Part shown: positions 19,701 through 31,100 of the stretch, in pieces
How the letters are laid out: the number at the start of each line of letters is the position of its first letter
How positions within the stretch are numbered: the first letter of the stretch is position 1
Assembly (NCBI RefSeq): GCF_032362555.1
Contig: NC_083512.1
Span: 1,600,001-1,664,000, forward strand
Direction: 5' to 3'
Source: Amyelois transitella
Lineage: Eukaryota; Arthropoda; Insecta; Lepidoptera; Pyralidae
DNA: 64,000 bases
Program-made: the position numbers and the translations under genes
Notes under the pieces: model-generated
Database searches by the model: none
Told to the model about the DNA's origin: nothing
The model's input: only the letters and a program-made list of their open reading frames with translations

Positions 19701-22700
19701 AGATTTTTTTTATATAACACGAATCACGTGACGTTCTGCTAAAGCAAGATTATACACCGATCACAGAATTTCGAATGAAATAAGACTATAGAAATGGCTT
19801 GCTAGCTTGGCTCGCGCGACGACGGTTTTATCGCGCGATAAACTATGGCTGTTGCATTTCACGTAATAATAAAAAGCGAAACAGCGATAGCTTATCGCGT
19901 GATAAAAACGGCGTCGCGCGTGTCGTGATAGATCCTCTGGTCAATGAGTTGTCGCAACTGATGGTAATCATTAAAATGATGAGTGACCACAGTGTTTTCA
20001 TAATGCATCGAAATAAATTTTAGTCGTATTTGATAACTGCAAAGTTGACGACACATCATTTACAAATGGTTTCAAATTATGGCATTTCTTGTGTTATATT
20101 ATTACGATTTCTATGGAGCAAACTATAGCTAAGTGATTTTAATATCCTACATAAAAACCCTGTTTATTTATCCTAACTCTTGCGTATAAAATGTAATTGT
20201 ATAAAATTATTGAACCTATGGTTAGTATGATATTTTTTTTATTGTGATTTTACACAGTATTGATATTTTATGTTATTACTTAATAACTACTTTATTTTTA
20301 AGACTTAATGTTGAGACTGTAATTTCTGTGACTTTGTACTTGCGTTTGTGGTAAAAAAATATTTATTTAAAATTTATGTTTAACAAATTTTGCACATAAT
20401 TTTGTTCTTCAAAAATGATTTGTAAATTATGAATGTGATAAAGAAACGTTGAAATGAAGCAAGTACTCGGTCATCGAAAAATTTGTAAGTATACTTTGTA
20501 AATAACTGTCATGTAATATATTTCATCTATCCATTTCCTTTATAAAAATAAAGCATGCATAATCAATAATTTTGTATTTTTAATCTACATATACCTTAAT
20601 TAATCCCATTGTTACCCAAAAACTAGCCACGTGTGTAAGTTGGATATCGTCGCCCATGTACTTATGGTTCCATGCCATCACCAATTTTATATAAAAGAAA
20701 TTTCTAGAAAACTGATGTTGAATAATGTCTTTCAAACTTGACCGATCGAATCCGACAAATGCCCAAAGACGATTTTATAACTGGGGTCACAGATAAAGAC
20801 AAAAAAGTAGAATGTACGTACCAAAAAACGGCATGTTTCTTAAGTCGCTGTATGCTTTTATGATCAAAATTAATAAATACAGAAAGTACAAAACGATAGC
20901 AGTGAAGAACATTATTGTAATAACCTGAAACAAAAAAATACATTTTAATTATGTAAAGAAAATTAATAAAAAGTGGCATGTCACGGATTATAATATTTTG
21001 GGGTGCCACAGGGAACTGTCATAGGTCCACTAGAAAAACGGAAATGGTGGCTCATAATTAACTAAATAAGTGGTGTTCACGTAGAATTCAAATGACACTA
21101 GTATTTTAATTTGGCTATGTAATTATCTACCAACTGCCTATCATCTCGCAGGTAGAAAATTGAGATTTAAAATCATACTTTTTCCTTAGATTACTATAAA
21201 TTTCCGAGTTTAGGTCAATTTCAGATTAACTTCACGTACCTTCTCTTTCATTTTCAAATTATTGTAACGTTCTTAAAAAAAGTGACTTACAGAATAATTC
21301 GGATGCATGTTGTAGTTGAAGGTGGGGTCGTAGAAAGCGTAATATTTCTGCCAAACCGTGACGATCATAGCCGGTATCCACACTAGACCGACTATCACTA
21401 CTTTTGACAAATAAAACGATATGAAACCCCTTTCGTTCTGAAAACAAATTAATTTCTTGAGCACTTTTGGTACTTCGTTTTTTAATTATTCAAACATTTT
21501 TTTATCATAAGTATTTAAGCTTATTCAGACATTTTATATGACTGATCATCGTCCGTTTTCAATCACCGAATCCATGATCTAATACGGTTTACGTTACCCT
21601 GCAATTAAGCAGATGTCAGATCGGAGTAGCTTCGTTTCAAAACATTTTCATTCATGTTCAAAGGCAAGCCTCAGTTTTCTTTCTAGTACGGGAAATATGG
21701 AAGGGACTTACGCCAGGAGGAAAAAGATTTTAGTTTCTTTTCAAAACTAACTATTAACATCTTCGCAAACAAATAAACTATTCACCTGTCTTAGTCCATG
21801 GTATTGGGCCAACCATGATAAAAGAACGAAGGCTAGGAACAATGTTTGGAATATGGTGTCCATGAGAGGTGCAAAACAGCTACCAGACACCAGCCTCAAA
21901 GGGAAAATTGGATCTGTAAGAAAAATTCCACTTAACTCCACCGACAAGAGTTCTTTTCAGTTTGAGGTTTTTATTCGCTCGGTGACCACGGATCATTGTA
22001 ACGTGATCTGAAACCTCCGAAGTTAAATAAAGGGATGTTACGTGCGTGTTTAATAACTGTAGTATTTATAAAATAGTATTATGAAACGCCGAAAGTTTAG
22101 AATAAAAAGGGTAATGTTATGACGTACATATTCATTTTCCCTCTTTCCAGAGGTATAGTAGAGGTATTTGTTCGTTTTATGAACGCATTACTAACGCTAG
22201 TAATTTTAATTTAAAAAGCCCTACAAAAAGAAGAAAGTGCATAGGTACTTTTCACAAAAGTCTTTCACGTTCAAAAACTATTATTCGATTAAGATGATCA
22301 TACCATTATAAAGTAACAGAAGTGGCAACAATATGGAAAGCCATTTCTGCTCTATCGCCCAATCGTGAGTCGAGTACTTTCTTAGAGAATGCGCGAACCA
22401 ACACTGAAACAAATTGCAACATTTTATAATAGAATTTTATGTCGTTTCTGTTTTTAGGTAAGAATATTTTTTTTCAGTTGTTTAGTTCGATTTTAAATTT
22501 CATTTAAGTTTACATTTGATTGATATGTGTTCTGTCATATTATGGACAATATTGGATTTAAAAACAAATAAGAAACATTGTTTCTCTCTTATTGGCTTAA
22601 TATTTATTTACGCCAATAATACAACGGTAGCAGTACACCTCTTAAAGTATTTGGCAAGTAATTTTTATACATATAACAATATATAATCTTGACAGTCTTT

Positions 22701-25700
22701 ATTTCAAATACAAAGGACAAAGAAAAAGTATAACATGGACAATAAACTAAGAAGAAATAACAAATACGAAAGAGAATTAAATTAGATCTATTCTAGTGAA
22801 TATAAAACCAGTCAAACGTGAAAACATCACCTAAAAATGAGATCACTAGATAACCGTGCATGTTAAAAGTAGGCACCATTCTTTATTTCAAAACGCTAGT
22901 AATTTTAAATTCAGTTAACTTTTGGAATTATTAAAATAATACTTACAGTTATACCGAATGTCGTTAGTAGAAAAATAAATCTGAACCATGTTTCCATCTG
23001 CGTGAACGCTGGGTTATATGTTTTAAACTGTAAATAAAAATGTAAAAATGTAATAATACATAGACATAAATTATTATCTAGTAGATATTTCTATTTGATC
23101 AAGTTAACAGTTAAATATCCATCTTATTTCTTTATAAGTATCTTAAATTTCATCAGCAAATAGTTTCCAAAAAAAGTTTAAAGCACATGTTTTGCAACTG
23201 TTCTTATTATTTGTATTTCATCCACTAGCAACAACTTTCGAGGAAAAGTTTCAAGCATCATGTTTCGTCATAAACAATAACATCACAAAAATCTTTCATT
23301 TCATAATATTAACTCATGTGGCGTTACTCACGTAGAATATAATTTCTCTAATATAATATCTCTTGTGGAACTCTTTGAGACCGTAGAAGTGTATGTTCAG
23401 CACATAATGGGTATACTCTAGGGACCCTAAATGAAGCACCATTACCTCGTCGCATACCTGTTTCTTGCATTTTAAGTGTTGGGTTCTAAAAAAAAATATA
23501 AAAAAAGATATATAGTTATTTTAATTTACACATATAGTTTTGGTTTTTGGTTTAATCATAATTAAAAAAATATATCTCTCCAATACAGTCAGTATTTATT
23601 ACATCACTGTGTGTGTGACTGACTGACAGAAACGTACACGCGACTGTTGTTGGCGACAGGAAAATAAAAAAAAAGAGAATGACAAAGAGGATACTTCGAA
23701 ATTCTTGTAGTATCAGGAAATAAAACGAATGCATAATCTTGCATTATTCAGAAAAAGAAATAAATTTTTAAAAAATAACAAAATAAAATATATGGGATGT
23801 AATCATAGATTTTGTAATAATATAAGACCATAGAAGTGGTAAGTACTGGTAATTATTTGACAGTTTTACAAAAATACTGCGTGAGATGCAGACAACATCA
23901 CATCATTCCTAAAGTTTCAAGTAAAATAAAGCATCTCTATTCTTTATAAATAATACAGATATTAAACGCGCACGAAACGTACCTTTATTTTATCTCAGAC
24001 GTTACACCGAGCGACCATTCCCGCTCGATCGCTCGGCGCCCACGAATCATTGTAACATGATTGGAAACGTCCGAGATAAAATAAAGTTACGTTACGTTTA
24101 AGTTTTATATAACATCTCTATTGTCATACATTACTTCTCGAGGTTATTAGGCGTAATTAATTATTGGAATCGCTTACCTATTTGTTGCTGAACTCTCTGG
24201 TATCAAATTAACAGCGGTATGATCGCTTAAAATTCCATCTATAGATATACTTATTTGAAAACTTTTATCGAATATTTCCTCTGAAAGAAGAAATAAGGGT
24301 GACCATGATTTATTTATACGGCTTATTAAATTTTGGGTCGCGTTGTCAAATACGGCAATTTAAATTGAATAAGTACCTATTTTGCTTAAAGCTATTAAAT
24401 ACCCGTAAGTTTGCGACAGTTGCTTCTCATCTTAAGCAGGCTTAATATATGAACCGACATTCTACTAAGACGTTCTTCAGACCTTTATCGGTTAGAAGCA
24501 TTATGCATCAAGCATTTACTTCTTGCAACATTAATATGGTCGTCAGCACCCACCTAGTGTGTAGTTTACTAATTTTGCAATGAAATGATAGCATGATTAA
24601 CATACATTTTTAATCCTATATATGGATCTTAACGGTCGCCTGCATGGCTAAATTTTTATTTCCAAGTTACATTAACCCAATGGATTTCGATTAAATAGTG
24701 TCAATCAAATGAAAGCATAATTGCGTTCTATTAAACGTAGCAACATCTTGGTTAAACTTTGGCTCAACTCAAATCAAACGAGTAAAACAATATGTATTAT
24801 AATACAAATTCAGGCTTAAAGACCTCACCATCATTATTATTGGTCAATATTTCGGCCAACAACCATAGTTGCTGGACTCTGGTGCCCAGCGCGGGGCTGT
24901 GTAGGTGGAAGGGCCCGTGGCAAATGTCGCTACTGTTTGATAGTATTTTCGATGCCGCTATCGAAGTCGTCATAGTGGGTGACGGCCCTGCGAATGGCGA
25001 CATAATCGTGTATAAAAAATAAGTTCATTGTCAAACATACCTACCAATGTTGTTTTTTAAGTCTATTAAAAAGCAATATTTTTTCTATCTACGTATGATC
25101 ATTTCATGAATTCATAAAAGATTTTCATGAGGGTATGAAAGTAAAGTAAAGTAAAAGTCATGCGAATTTCAATACCCAATTTACAAACGAAATTGGTATC
25201 AACACCGAAATAAGCTTGTTAGTAATTTTTTTCATCTAATGCTGGTTTATATAACTTGACCAGTGTATACTAGTTTAGTTCAGCGTCAGAAATAAAAATC
25301 TTCACTTACATAACCGTAACTAGTCGATATTTTTTTTAATAGAAGTAGGTTCATAACCCTTAAGTAAATTGACCAATCGGAATTGCGTAAAAATAGAAAA
25401 CTAGGATAGGAACCACACAAATGTTAGGTACCTACCCCTAGGGTACCGTCAACGTAACAGAACTAGGTACTTACATTCCTACTAAAATATTACCGTTGGA
25501 GTACCTAGTCTGGATAAGTATCTACGTAATATTTTGGTCTCAAACTATTACTCACCTGCTAATCCTATGAACACACCCAATCCGAAGCAAGCAAAAAATG
25601 CTATAAAAACCATCACAAACTCCCCTTTGTGCATTGAATAAATTCTCATTTGGACAGATCTGTAAGACATACATCACATAATTTCAAAAATCTTGTGACA

Positions 25701-25883
25701 AATTTTATTCTAAATTGTTAACAAAAGATTTTACCTTTCACAGCGATCGTGGTGATATGCCGGCGCTATATATTTATTGAATTCACTAAACAAATCGCTA
25801 AATTGCGACAACGTATTCCGTATTTTGTAGTTCCATCCACCCGATGGCAAATGATACGAATAACCCACATTTGCCGAATCCAT
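16763..25883 (-). CDS. TMEM181: TMEM181-like multi-pass membrane protein, complete, 12 exons, 528 aa
   Basis: The family belongs to the MIG-14/Wntless-related transmembrane proteins of the secretory pathway; molecular role poorly known. Exons 5'->3': 25883-25735, 25659-25556, 24987-24829, 24280-24178, 23485-23332, 23027-22947, 22403-22304, 21913-21786, 21437-21291, 20924-20822, 18370-18146, 16896-16763 (stop TGA). All GT-AG, phases match, total 1587 nt. Order: cytosolic N-terminus; first membrane span in exon 2 (about residues 62-83); a luminal domain to about 223; then seven or so hydrophobic spans. Hallmarks are FKTYNPAFTQMETWFRF, CWFAHSLRKYS, EQKWLS, LKxMPFFDIRLR-type motif, ALYGLFNF and the acidic tail DNPAFSMINDSDEEVIYGSD. 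Introns hold MITEs but no LINEs. Length and motif order fit a full orthologue. Confidence 0.92.
18778..18815. repeat. Short hairpin in TMEM181 intron
   Basis: GCAAACTGCATACTACAT pairs with ATGTTGTATGCAGTTTGC (17 of 18). The stem stops there, so it is too short for a microRNA precursor. Confidence 0.4.
19808..19925. mobile_element. MITE with roughly 30-bp inverted repeats
   Basis: The left arm CGCGCGACGACGGTTTTATC then GCGCGATAA pairs with the right arm TTATCGCGTGATAAAAACGG then CGTCGCGCG. Related pieces occur at about 49782-49860 and 50120-50160 (GAAACAGYGATAGC). No ORF. It lies in the long TMEM181 intron between exons 20924-20822 and 18370-18146... strictly, inside that intron's left half. 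Confidence 0.55.
21965..22060. mobile_element. Partial MITE, same family as 23970-24110
   Basis: Shares CATTGTAAC[GA]TGAT, GAAACSTCCGA and AAATAAAG...TTACGT with the right half of the copy at 23970-24110. The left inverted repeat is not recognisable. Confidence 0.45.
23970..24110. mobile_element. MITE with imperfect 25-bp terminal inverted repeats
   Basis: Left end ACGTACCTTTATTTTATCTC against the right end GAGATAAAATAAAGTTACGT. A GC-rich core (GAGCGACC...GATCGCTCGG) adds a second internal palindrome. No coding capacity. Located in a TMEM181 intron. Confidence 0.55.
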
Positions 25884-27590
25884 GGTAACGATGCTTATAT
25901 AAACTCTATAACTAGACTTTCAACAACGAAACTGATTTGTAATAAGAAATAAACACATTTAACGTAAATAATAGTGTATAAAACTGTTTCTACGTAGGAA
26001 TATGTTTCCCCTCGTGAAGTCTTGTTTACAAGCGGATTATTGATTTTAACAGCGCCGTCGTTTCACGGGAAAGGGACGTCATTTCGTTTGTAGTGTTAAA
26101 TTTTTTGTTATTTTTTGATTTGCATACGTTTTTTTTTCTCGCAAATTTCAATTTCAAAGAATATTTATTTAATCAAACGAAATCACACATACATATCTTT
26201 AGAAAATATGGAAAACGCTTTTGTAAAATTTCCCGCCATGTTGGAAGGCTACGATTGGATGCCTTCGAGGGTGTGCGCGAACGTGCGTCCCTTTCACACT
26301 TATTGATTTTATTCAAGGTCAGAGTGTTTCGTCTTACTTTTGTAATTTTCCGTTTCACGAGTTCAGTTGTTAATTTCTATTGGACTGTTAAAGAATGAAG
26401 TCAGAATTCATGACCAAATTAAATGAAGCAACTTTACACTAACAATAATTTCATTTCAAGTACATATCGCATTTTTCTTCATTTCTATAGATCTGAGTAA
26501 GCTTTATCTTGATTACTTTTTGAAATTCTTCTAAATTGGTGTTGGCAACAAATATATTAAATACCATATAGGTAATTCAACAGGTTTTATTTTAATGTTC
26601 TTTACATAATTATAACAAACATTTTAATTTGTTTATTCAAAGCTTTCTCGTTAGGATACTAATCCTAGTAATTTTAATCGCTTTCAAATGAGAAGTCGCG
26701 AAAGAAAAAAAACCGAATGAATATGTACGAATAAAAATGTTTTATTATACTGTTTTTGAACATGAAAATCTTAAATCTTGAAAAAATCATGAGTGAATAC
26801 ATACATATAACATTTTGAAATTAAATATAACAAAGGACTACTTACTATAAATTCACCAGTAAACAGTTAACTACTATATGGAATTGAGATTTTTTACTAT
26901 TTACTGGTAATTTTAAGTAATCAAAAAAGTGCAACATCAATAAAACTTCACTTATCTACTGTAAATTGGACAGGCTTAAAACTAATGTGATGCCTTAAAA
27001 ATTTTATTTAAAAAATTACCTATTGTGATGTAATAATAGCAAAAAAAAAATAAGAGAAATCTGTTACTCAATAAAAATAAATACTTTATAACATAATATG
27101 TGTTAAATTATTCTATAAATATTTGCAAGAAATTTTAAATTACTATATTGCACAGCAATTTAGTGTTGTAACAATTACAATTTTCTTAATATTAAAAGCA
27201 ATTAAATACAATCTTATTAAAAAATATGAATTTGGTAAGTACACACTTTAGTGATAAGACTAAATATATATATTTTTTTTTTGCAAACAAGAATATACAA
27301 TGAAAACTATAAACATACTGAACAAAGCAGATCTCACCATTATATTTTTATTACTGAAATGCACGTAAAGATTCCTATACATAATATATTATATCAAATC
27401 TACTTATATTCATCATTCAGTTTAATAATAAGTCAAATATCATGCGCACTGTTTTGCTTATTATTTATTAATAATATAGAAACAGCACCAGATTTTGACT
27501 AGAATTATTTTCGAAATTAATTATAGAGAACAACATATTTTTCTTTATACGAGTACATTATAACATATTCACATTTATAAAGAGGAATGT
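25884..27590. other. Intergenic region upstream of TMEM181 and downstream of the APN gene
   Basis: The first 450 bp upstream of the TMEM181 ATG are comparatively GC-rich (26030-26300) and probably hold its promoter and 5' UTR. From 26400 to 27590 the sequence is very AT-rich with no exon that I can support. No SINE-A copy is present here, unlike the rest of the right half. Confidence 0.35.
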
Positions 27591-27606
27591 AAAGGTATGT
27601 ATAGTT

Positions 27607-27755
27607 GTTTAAAAAAGAGGAAGCAATTACATTTTTTTATTTTTAATAATTTACAAAATAAGTATGTGTTTAAAAAAGTGGAAGAAATTACCTTTTTTTT
27701 ATTTTTAATAAGTTACAAATACGTGTTTAAAAAGCGGGAGAAATTAAATAATTCT
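27607..27755. repeat. Three-copy tandem repeat carrying poly(A) signals
   Basis: Units begin GTTTAAAAAAG at 27607, 27668 and 27725 (period about 57-61 bp; third unit shortened). The first two contain plus TTTATT (27636-27641, 27698-27703), i.e. AATAAA on the minus strand. They lie about 150-290 nt past the APN stop codon, so they duplicate the likely poly(A) signal of that gene. Confidence 0.55.
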
Positions 27756-27897
27756 ATTGTATTCAGTAAAAATATGAGACTCCCGTATTCTGTATTTGAA
27801 AAAATTACACACGCAGGCATTTGTATTCATGTCATGATAAATACCTATAATTTTTAAAAAAATTAAAAACACATATATTAAAAAAAAAGGTTTAACT

Positions 27898-28145
27898 CTA
27901 TGGACTAGTTGAAATTTCCGTTGTACTTTCTGTTGTATTATTCATAAATTCGGTGACATTGACACTATGATTGACGTTGGCACTGCTCTCGGTAACGTCT
28001 GTTCTGTTGGCACCGCTGTTGGGTACTGGCTCCGTTGTGTTGGCAGCACTGTCGGGAATACTGAATGTTGTGTTGGTAATAACATTTTCTTTTTCACTGA
28101 TTGGTGGTGGTGTTGTGACGTCGGCATCGTTGCTTTCATTTTTAC
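27898..28145 (-). CDS. APN last exon: mucin-like glycosylated tail
   Basis: In frame with the preceding exon (G split as G|GT). It encodes about 82 residues rich in Thr, Ser, Asn and Pro, with sequons NTT (twice), NRT, NHS, NVT and NTT, ending TEISTSP and a stop. Such stalks are O- and N-glycosylated in lepidopteran APNs. A C-terminal hydrophobic GPI signal, usual in that group, is absent. If the 28677/28146 intron is kept, the protein would end VTGIS instead. Confidence 0.75.
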
Positions 28146-31100
28146 CTGAACGAACAAATTAATATTGTGTTTGAGTGGCTACCAATGATACGATTCGTTC
28201 GTCTTTTGTGTAAATAAAAAAGAAATTGAATTGAAAAATTATTTTTGCGTGTATAGACCATTTATCGAGGAAGGCTTTAGGCTATACTAGAGGCCGCCCG
28301 CGACTTCGTCCGCATGGAAACCCTATCAATCCCGCGGGAACTCTGGGATAAAAAGTAGCCTATGTGTTATTCTGGGTCTTCAGCTACCTACATACCAAAT
28401 TTCATGGTAATCGGTTCAGTAGTTTTTGCGTGAAAGAGTAACAAACATCCATACATCCATACAAACTTTCGCCTTTATAATAGTAGTAGGATAACATCAC
28501 GCTGCAACTATAACGATCAAAGACATAATGGCAAATGTGAGAAAAAAAACGGGGGAAAATTATTCATCCCCGTGGAATAGTTATTTTGGATATCATTAAT
28601 GATGCCCAAAATAACTATTCCACGTGGACGAAGTCGCGGGCGGAGTTAGTCCGTTATAAATAAAAATTAAGAAATACCCGTGACGTAGCCCTGGAACCAC
28701 CGGTTGATATCCCTCGCGTGTCTCTGCATCCAATCGATGCGCAGAGTGGCCGTGTCAACCAATTTCTGGAGCGTTTGCGACATCGGAAGAAGTTTGTCTT
28801 TGTGTTGCATCGCGAACGATTTCAGCTGTAACAATATGGATACGGTTGATGGCAACTGGGAACATACATACATACATACATAAAATCACGCCTCTTTCCC
28901 GGAGGGGTAGGCAGAGACTACCTCTTTCCACTTGCCACGATCTCTGCATACTTCTTTCGCTTCGTCCACATTCATAACTCTCTTCATACAAGCTCGGCGG
29001 TTTCGGGTACTTTTGACCTGACCCTTTACCAGGACGTCCTTAATTTGATCAAGATACGTTCGTCTAGGTCTTCCCACTCCGACCTTTCCCTCCACACTCT
29101 CCTTGTATATCTGCTTAGTCAACCTGCTTTCATTCATCCTCTCCACATGACCGAACCATCTTAACATACCCTTTTCTATTCCTGTAACTACATCTTCTTT
29201 CACATCACAACATTCCCTTATCACGCTGTTCCTTATCCTGTCACTCAATTTCACACCCATCATACTCCTTAACGCTCTCATTTCCACTGCATTTATTCTG
29301 CTTTCATGCTTCTTTTGCCATACCCAACTTTCACTCCCATACATTAATGTCGGGACCAACACGCCCCTGTGCACAGCCAGTCGAGCCTTTTTGGATAGTT
29401 TCTGACTGCTCATAAAGGCATGCAAAGCTCCATTCACCATGTTCCCCGCGTTCACTCTCCTTTCAATATCACTATCATACTTGCCATCTGATGTAAACTT
29501 TGATCCTAGATATACAAACTCTTTCACTTGCTCCACTTTTTCTCCTCCAATCAAAATATTACATGCTGTCATTTCTTTCTCCATTTCAAAAACCAGTGTT
29601 TTAGTTTTACTTACGTTCACTTTCATTCCTTTCTCTTTTAAAGCTTCATGCATACAGTTTACCATCTCCTGTAACTCCTCCGCTGATGACGCCAGTATAA
29701 CCTGATCGTCGGCATAGAGCAGACATTTGACGAGTAACTCATTCATCCTTAATCCACTTTTAGACTCTTTCAAATCTGTCAAACAGCTATCCATAAATAG
29801 GTTGAACAGCCACGGTGACGCAACACATCCTTGCCTAACGCCTTTCTCAATCTTAAACCACTCAGTGTGCGCTCCGTTTATCCTGACACAAGCACTCGAA
29901 TCCTCATATAAGGATTTCAGTGCTCGTATTAAGAGACTGCTCACCCCATGCATAGAAAGTGCTGACCACAATTCATTCCTCTCAACTCTGTCATAGGCCT
30001 TTTCCAGATCTACGAATGTGCAATAGACTTTTTGACTCTTGGCCAAAAACTTTTCGGCTATGCACCGCAAGGAAAAGACCTGATCAGTACATCCCATTCC
30101 CTTTCGAAATCCCGCTTGAGCATCCCATATTTTGTCATCAGTTTCATTCCTGACTCTATTAATCAATACCTTAGCATACAATTTGCCGACGACGCTAAGC
30201 AGGCTTATACCACGATAATTTTTGCAGTCCAGCTGTGACCCTTTTCCTTTGTAAAGTGGCACGATAACAGCCTTACACCAATCTTTTGGTACTCGGCCGC
30301 TTCTCCAACACAAATTGAAAAGGCAGTACAACTGACTAGCTACTACGCCTTTTCCTGCTTTAAGCATCTCGACCGACACTCTATCACACCCAGCAGCCTT
30401 TCCCGCTTTCATACTCTTAAGTGCTTCCACAATTTCGAACATTTCAATTTCGTCTTCCATCTCATTCTCTTTTTCTTCGCTATAGCAAAAATCTTTCTTA
30501 TTTCCTTCCTTTTTTTCAAATAAACTTTCAAAATAGTCCTTCCATATCTTTAGTACACATTCTTCTCCTTTCACAACGCTACCATCCTGGCATCTGATCC
30601 TAGTCAGCTCTCTGGTTATAGTATTTCCTCGGGCTGACCTTACGGATTTCCAGAATACTTTCAGATTTGACTGAAAGTCTTCTGATAGCCTTTTATCAAA
30701 ATCCTCTTTATACTCTTCTTTCTTTCTAATCACAGCTTTCTTAACCAAATCTTTCATTTTCTTATATTCCTTACGTGCTTCATTCACATCCTCATCTATA
30801 ACCTCTTGCATTCTTAAGTTAGCTTTTGCTGCTAACAAATCCAGCCATGCTTTCTTCTTTAATCGCACAAGTTCTTGCACATCTTTACTCATCCACGCAT
30901 TTTTGTGATTTTTTCCTTTCCTTCTTCTACTTACACCACACACTTCAACAGCTACTTTCACAATTCTTTCTTTAAATTCCTTCCATCCATCTTCAATATC
31001 GCTCATTTCCTCTAAATCTTCAAATTCATCCTTCAGTCTATTAATATACTTCTTACCTACATCCATATCTTGCAAATTTTCTACTTTTACTCTTTCCAAA

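Noticed and set aside
20598-20705. Possible extra TMEM181 exon between the NMPFF and DIRLR exons
   Set aside because: The flanking exons join directly in phase and match the family there; the candidate frame meets a stop.
24792-25022. 76-codon plus ORF
   Set aside because: Antisense to TMEM181 exon 24987-24829.
28862-28885. CATA repeats as a CRISPR-like or minisatellite array
   Set aside because: Simple (CATA)n tail of a LINE; the same tail ends every SINE-A copy.
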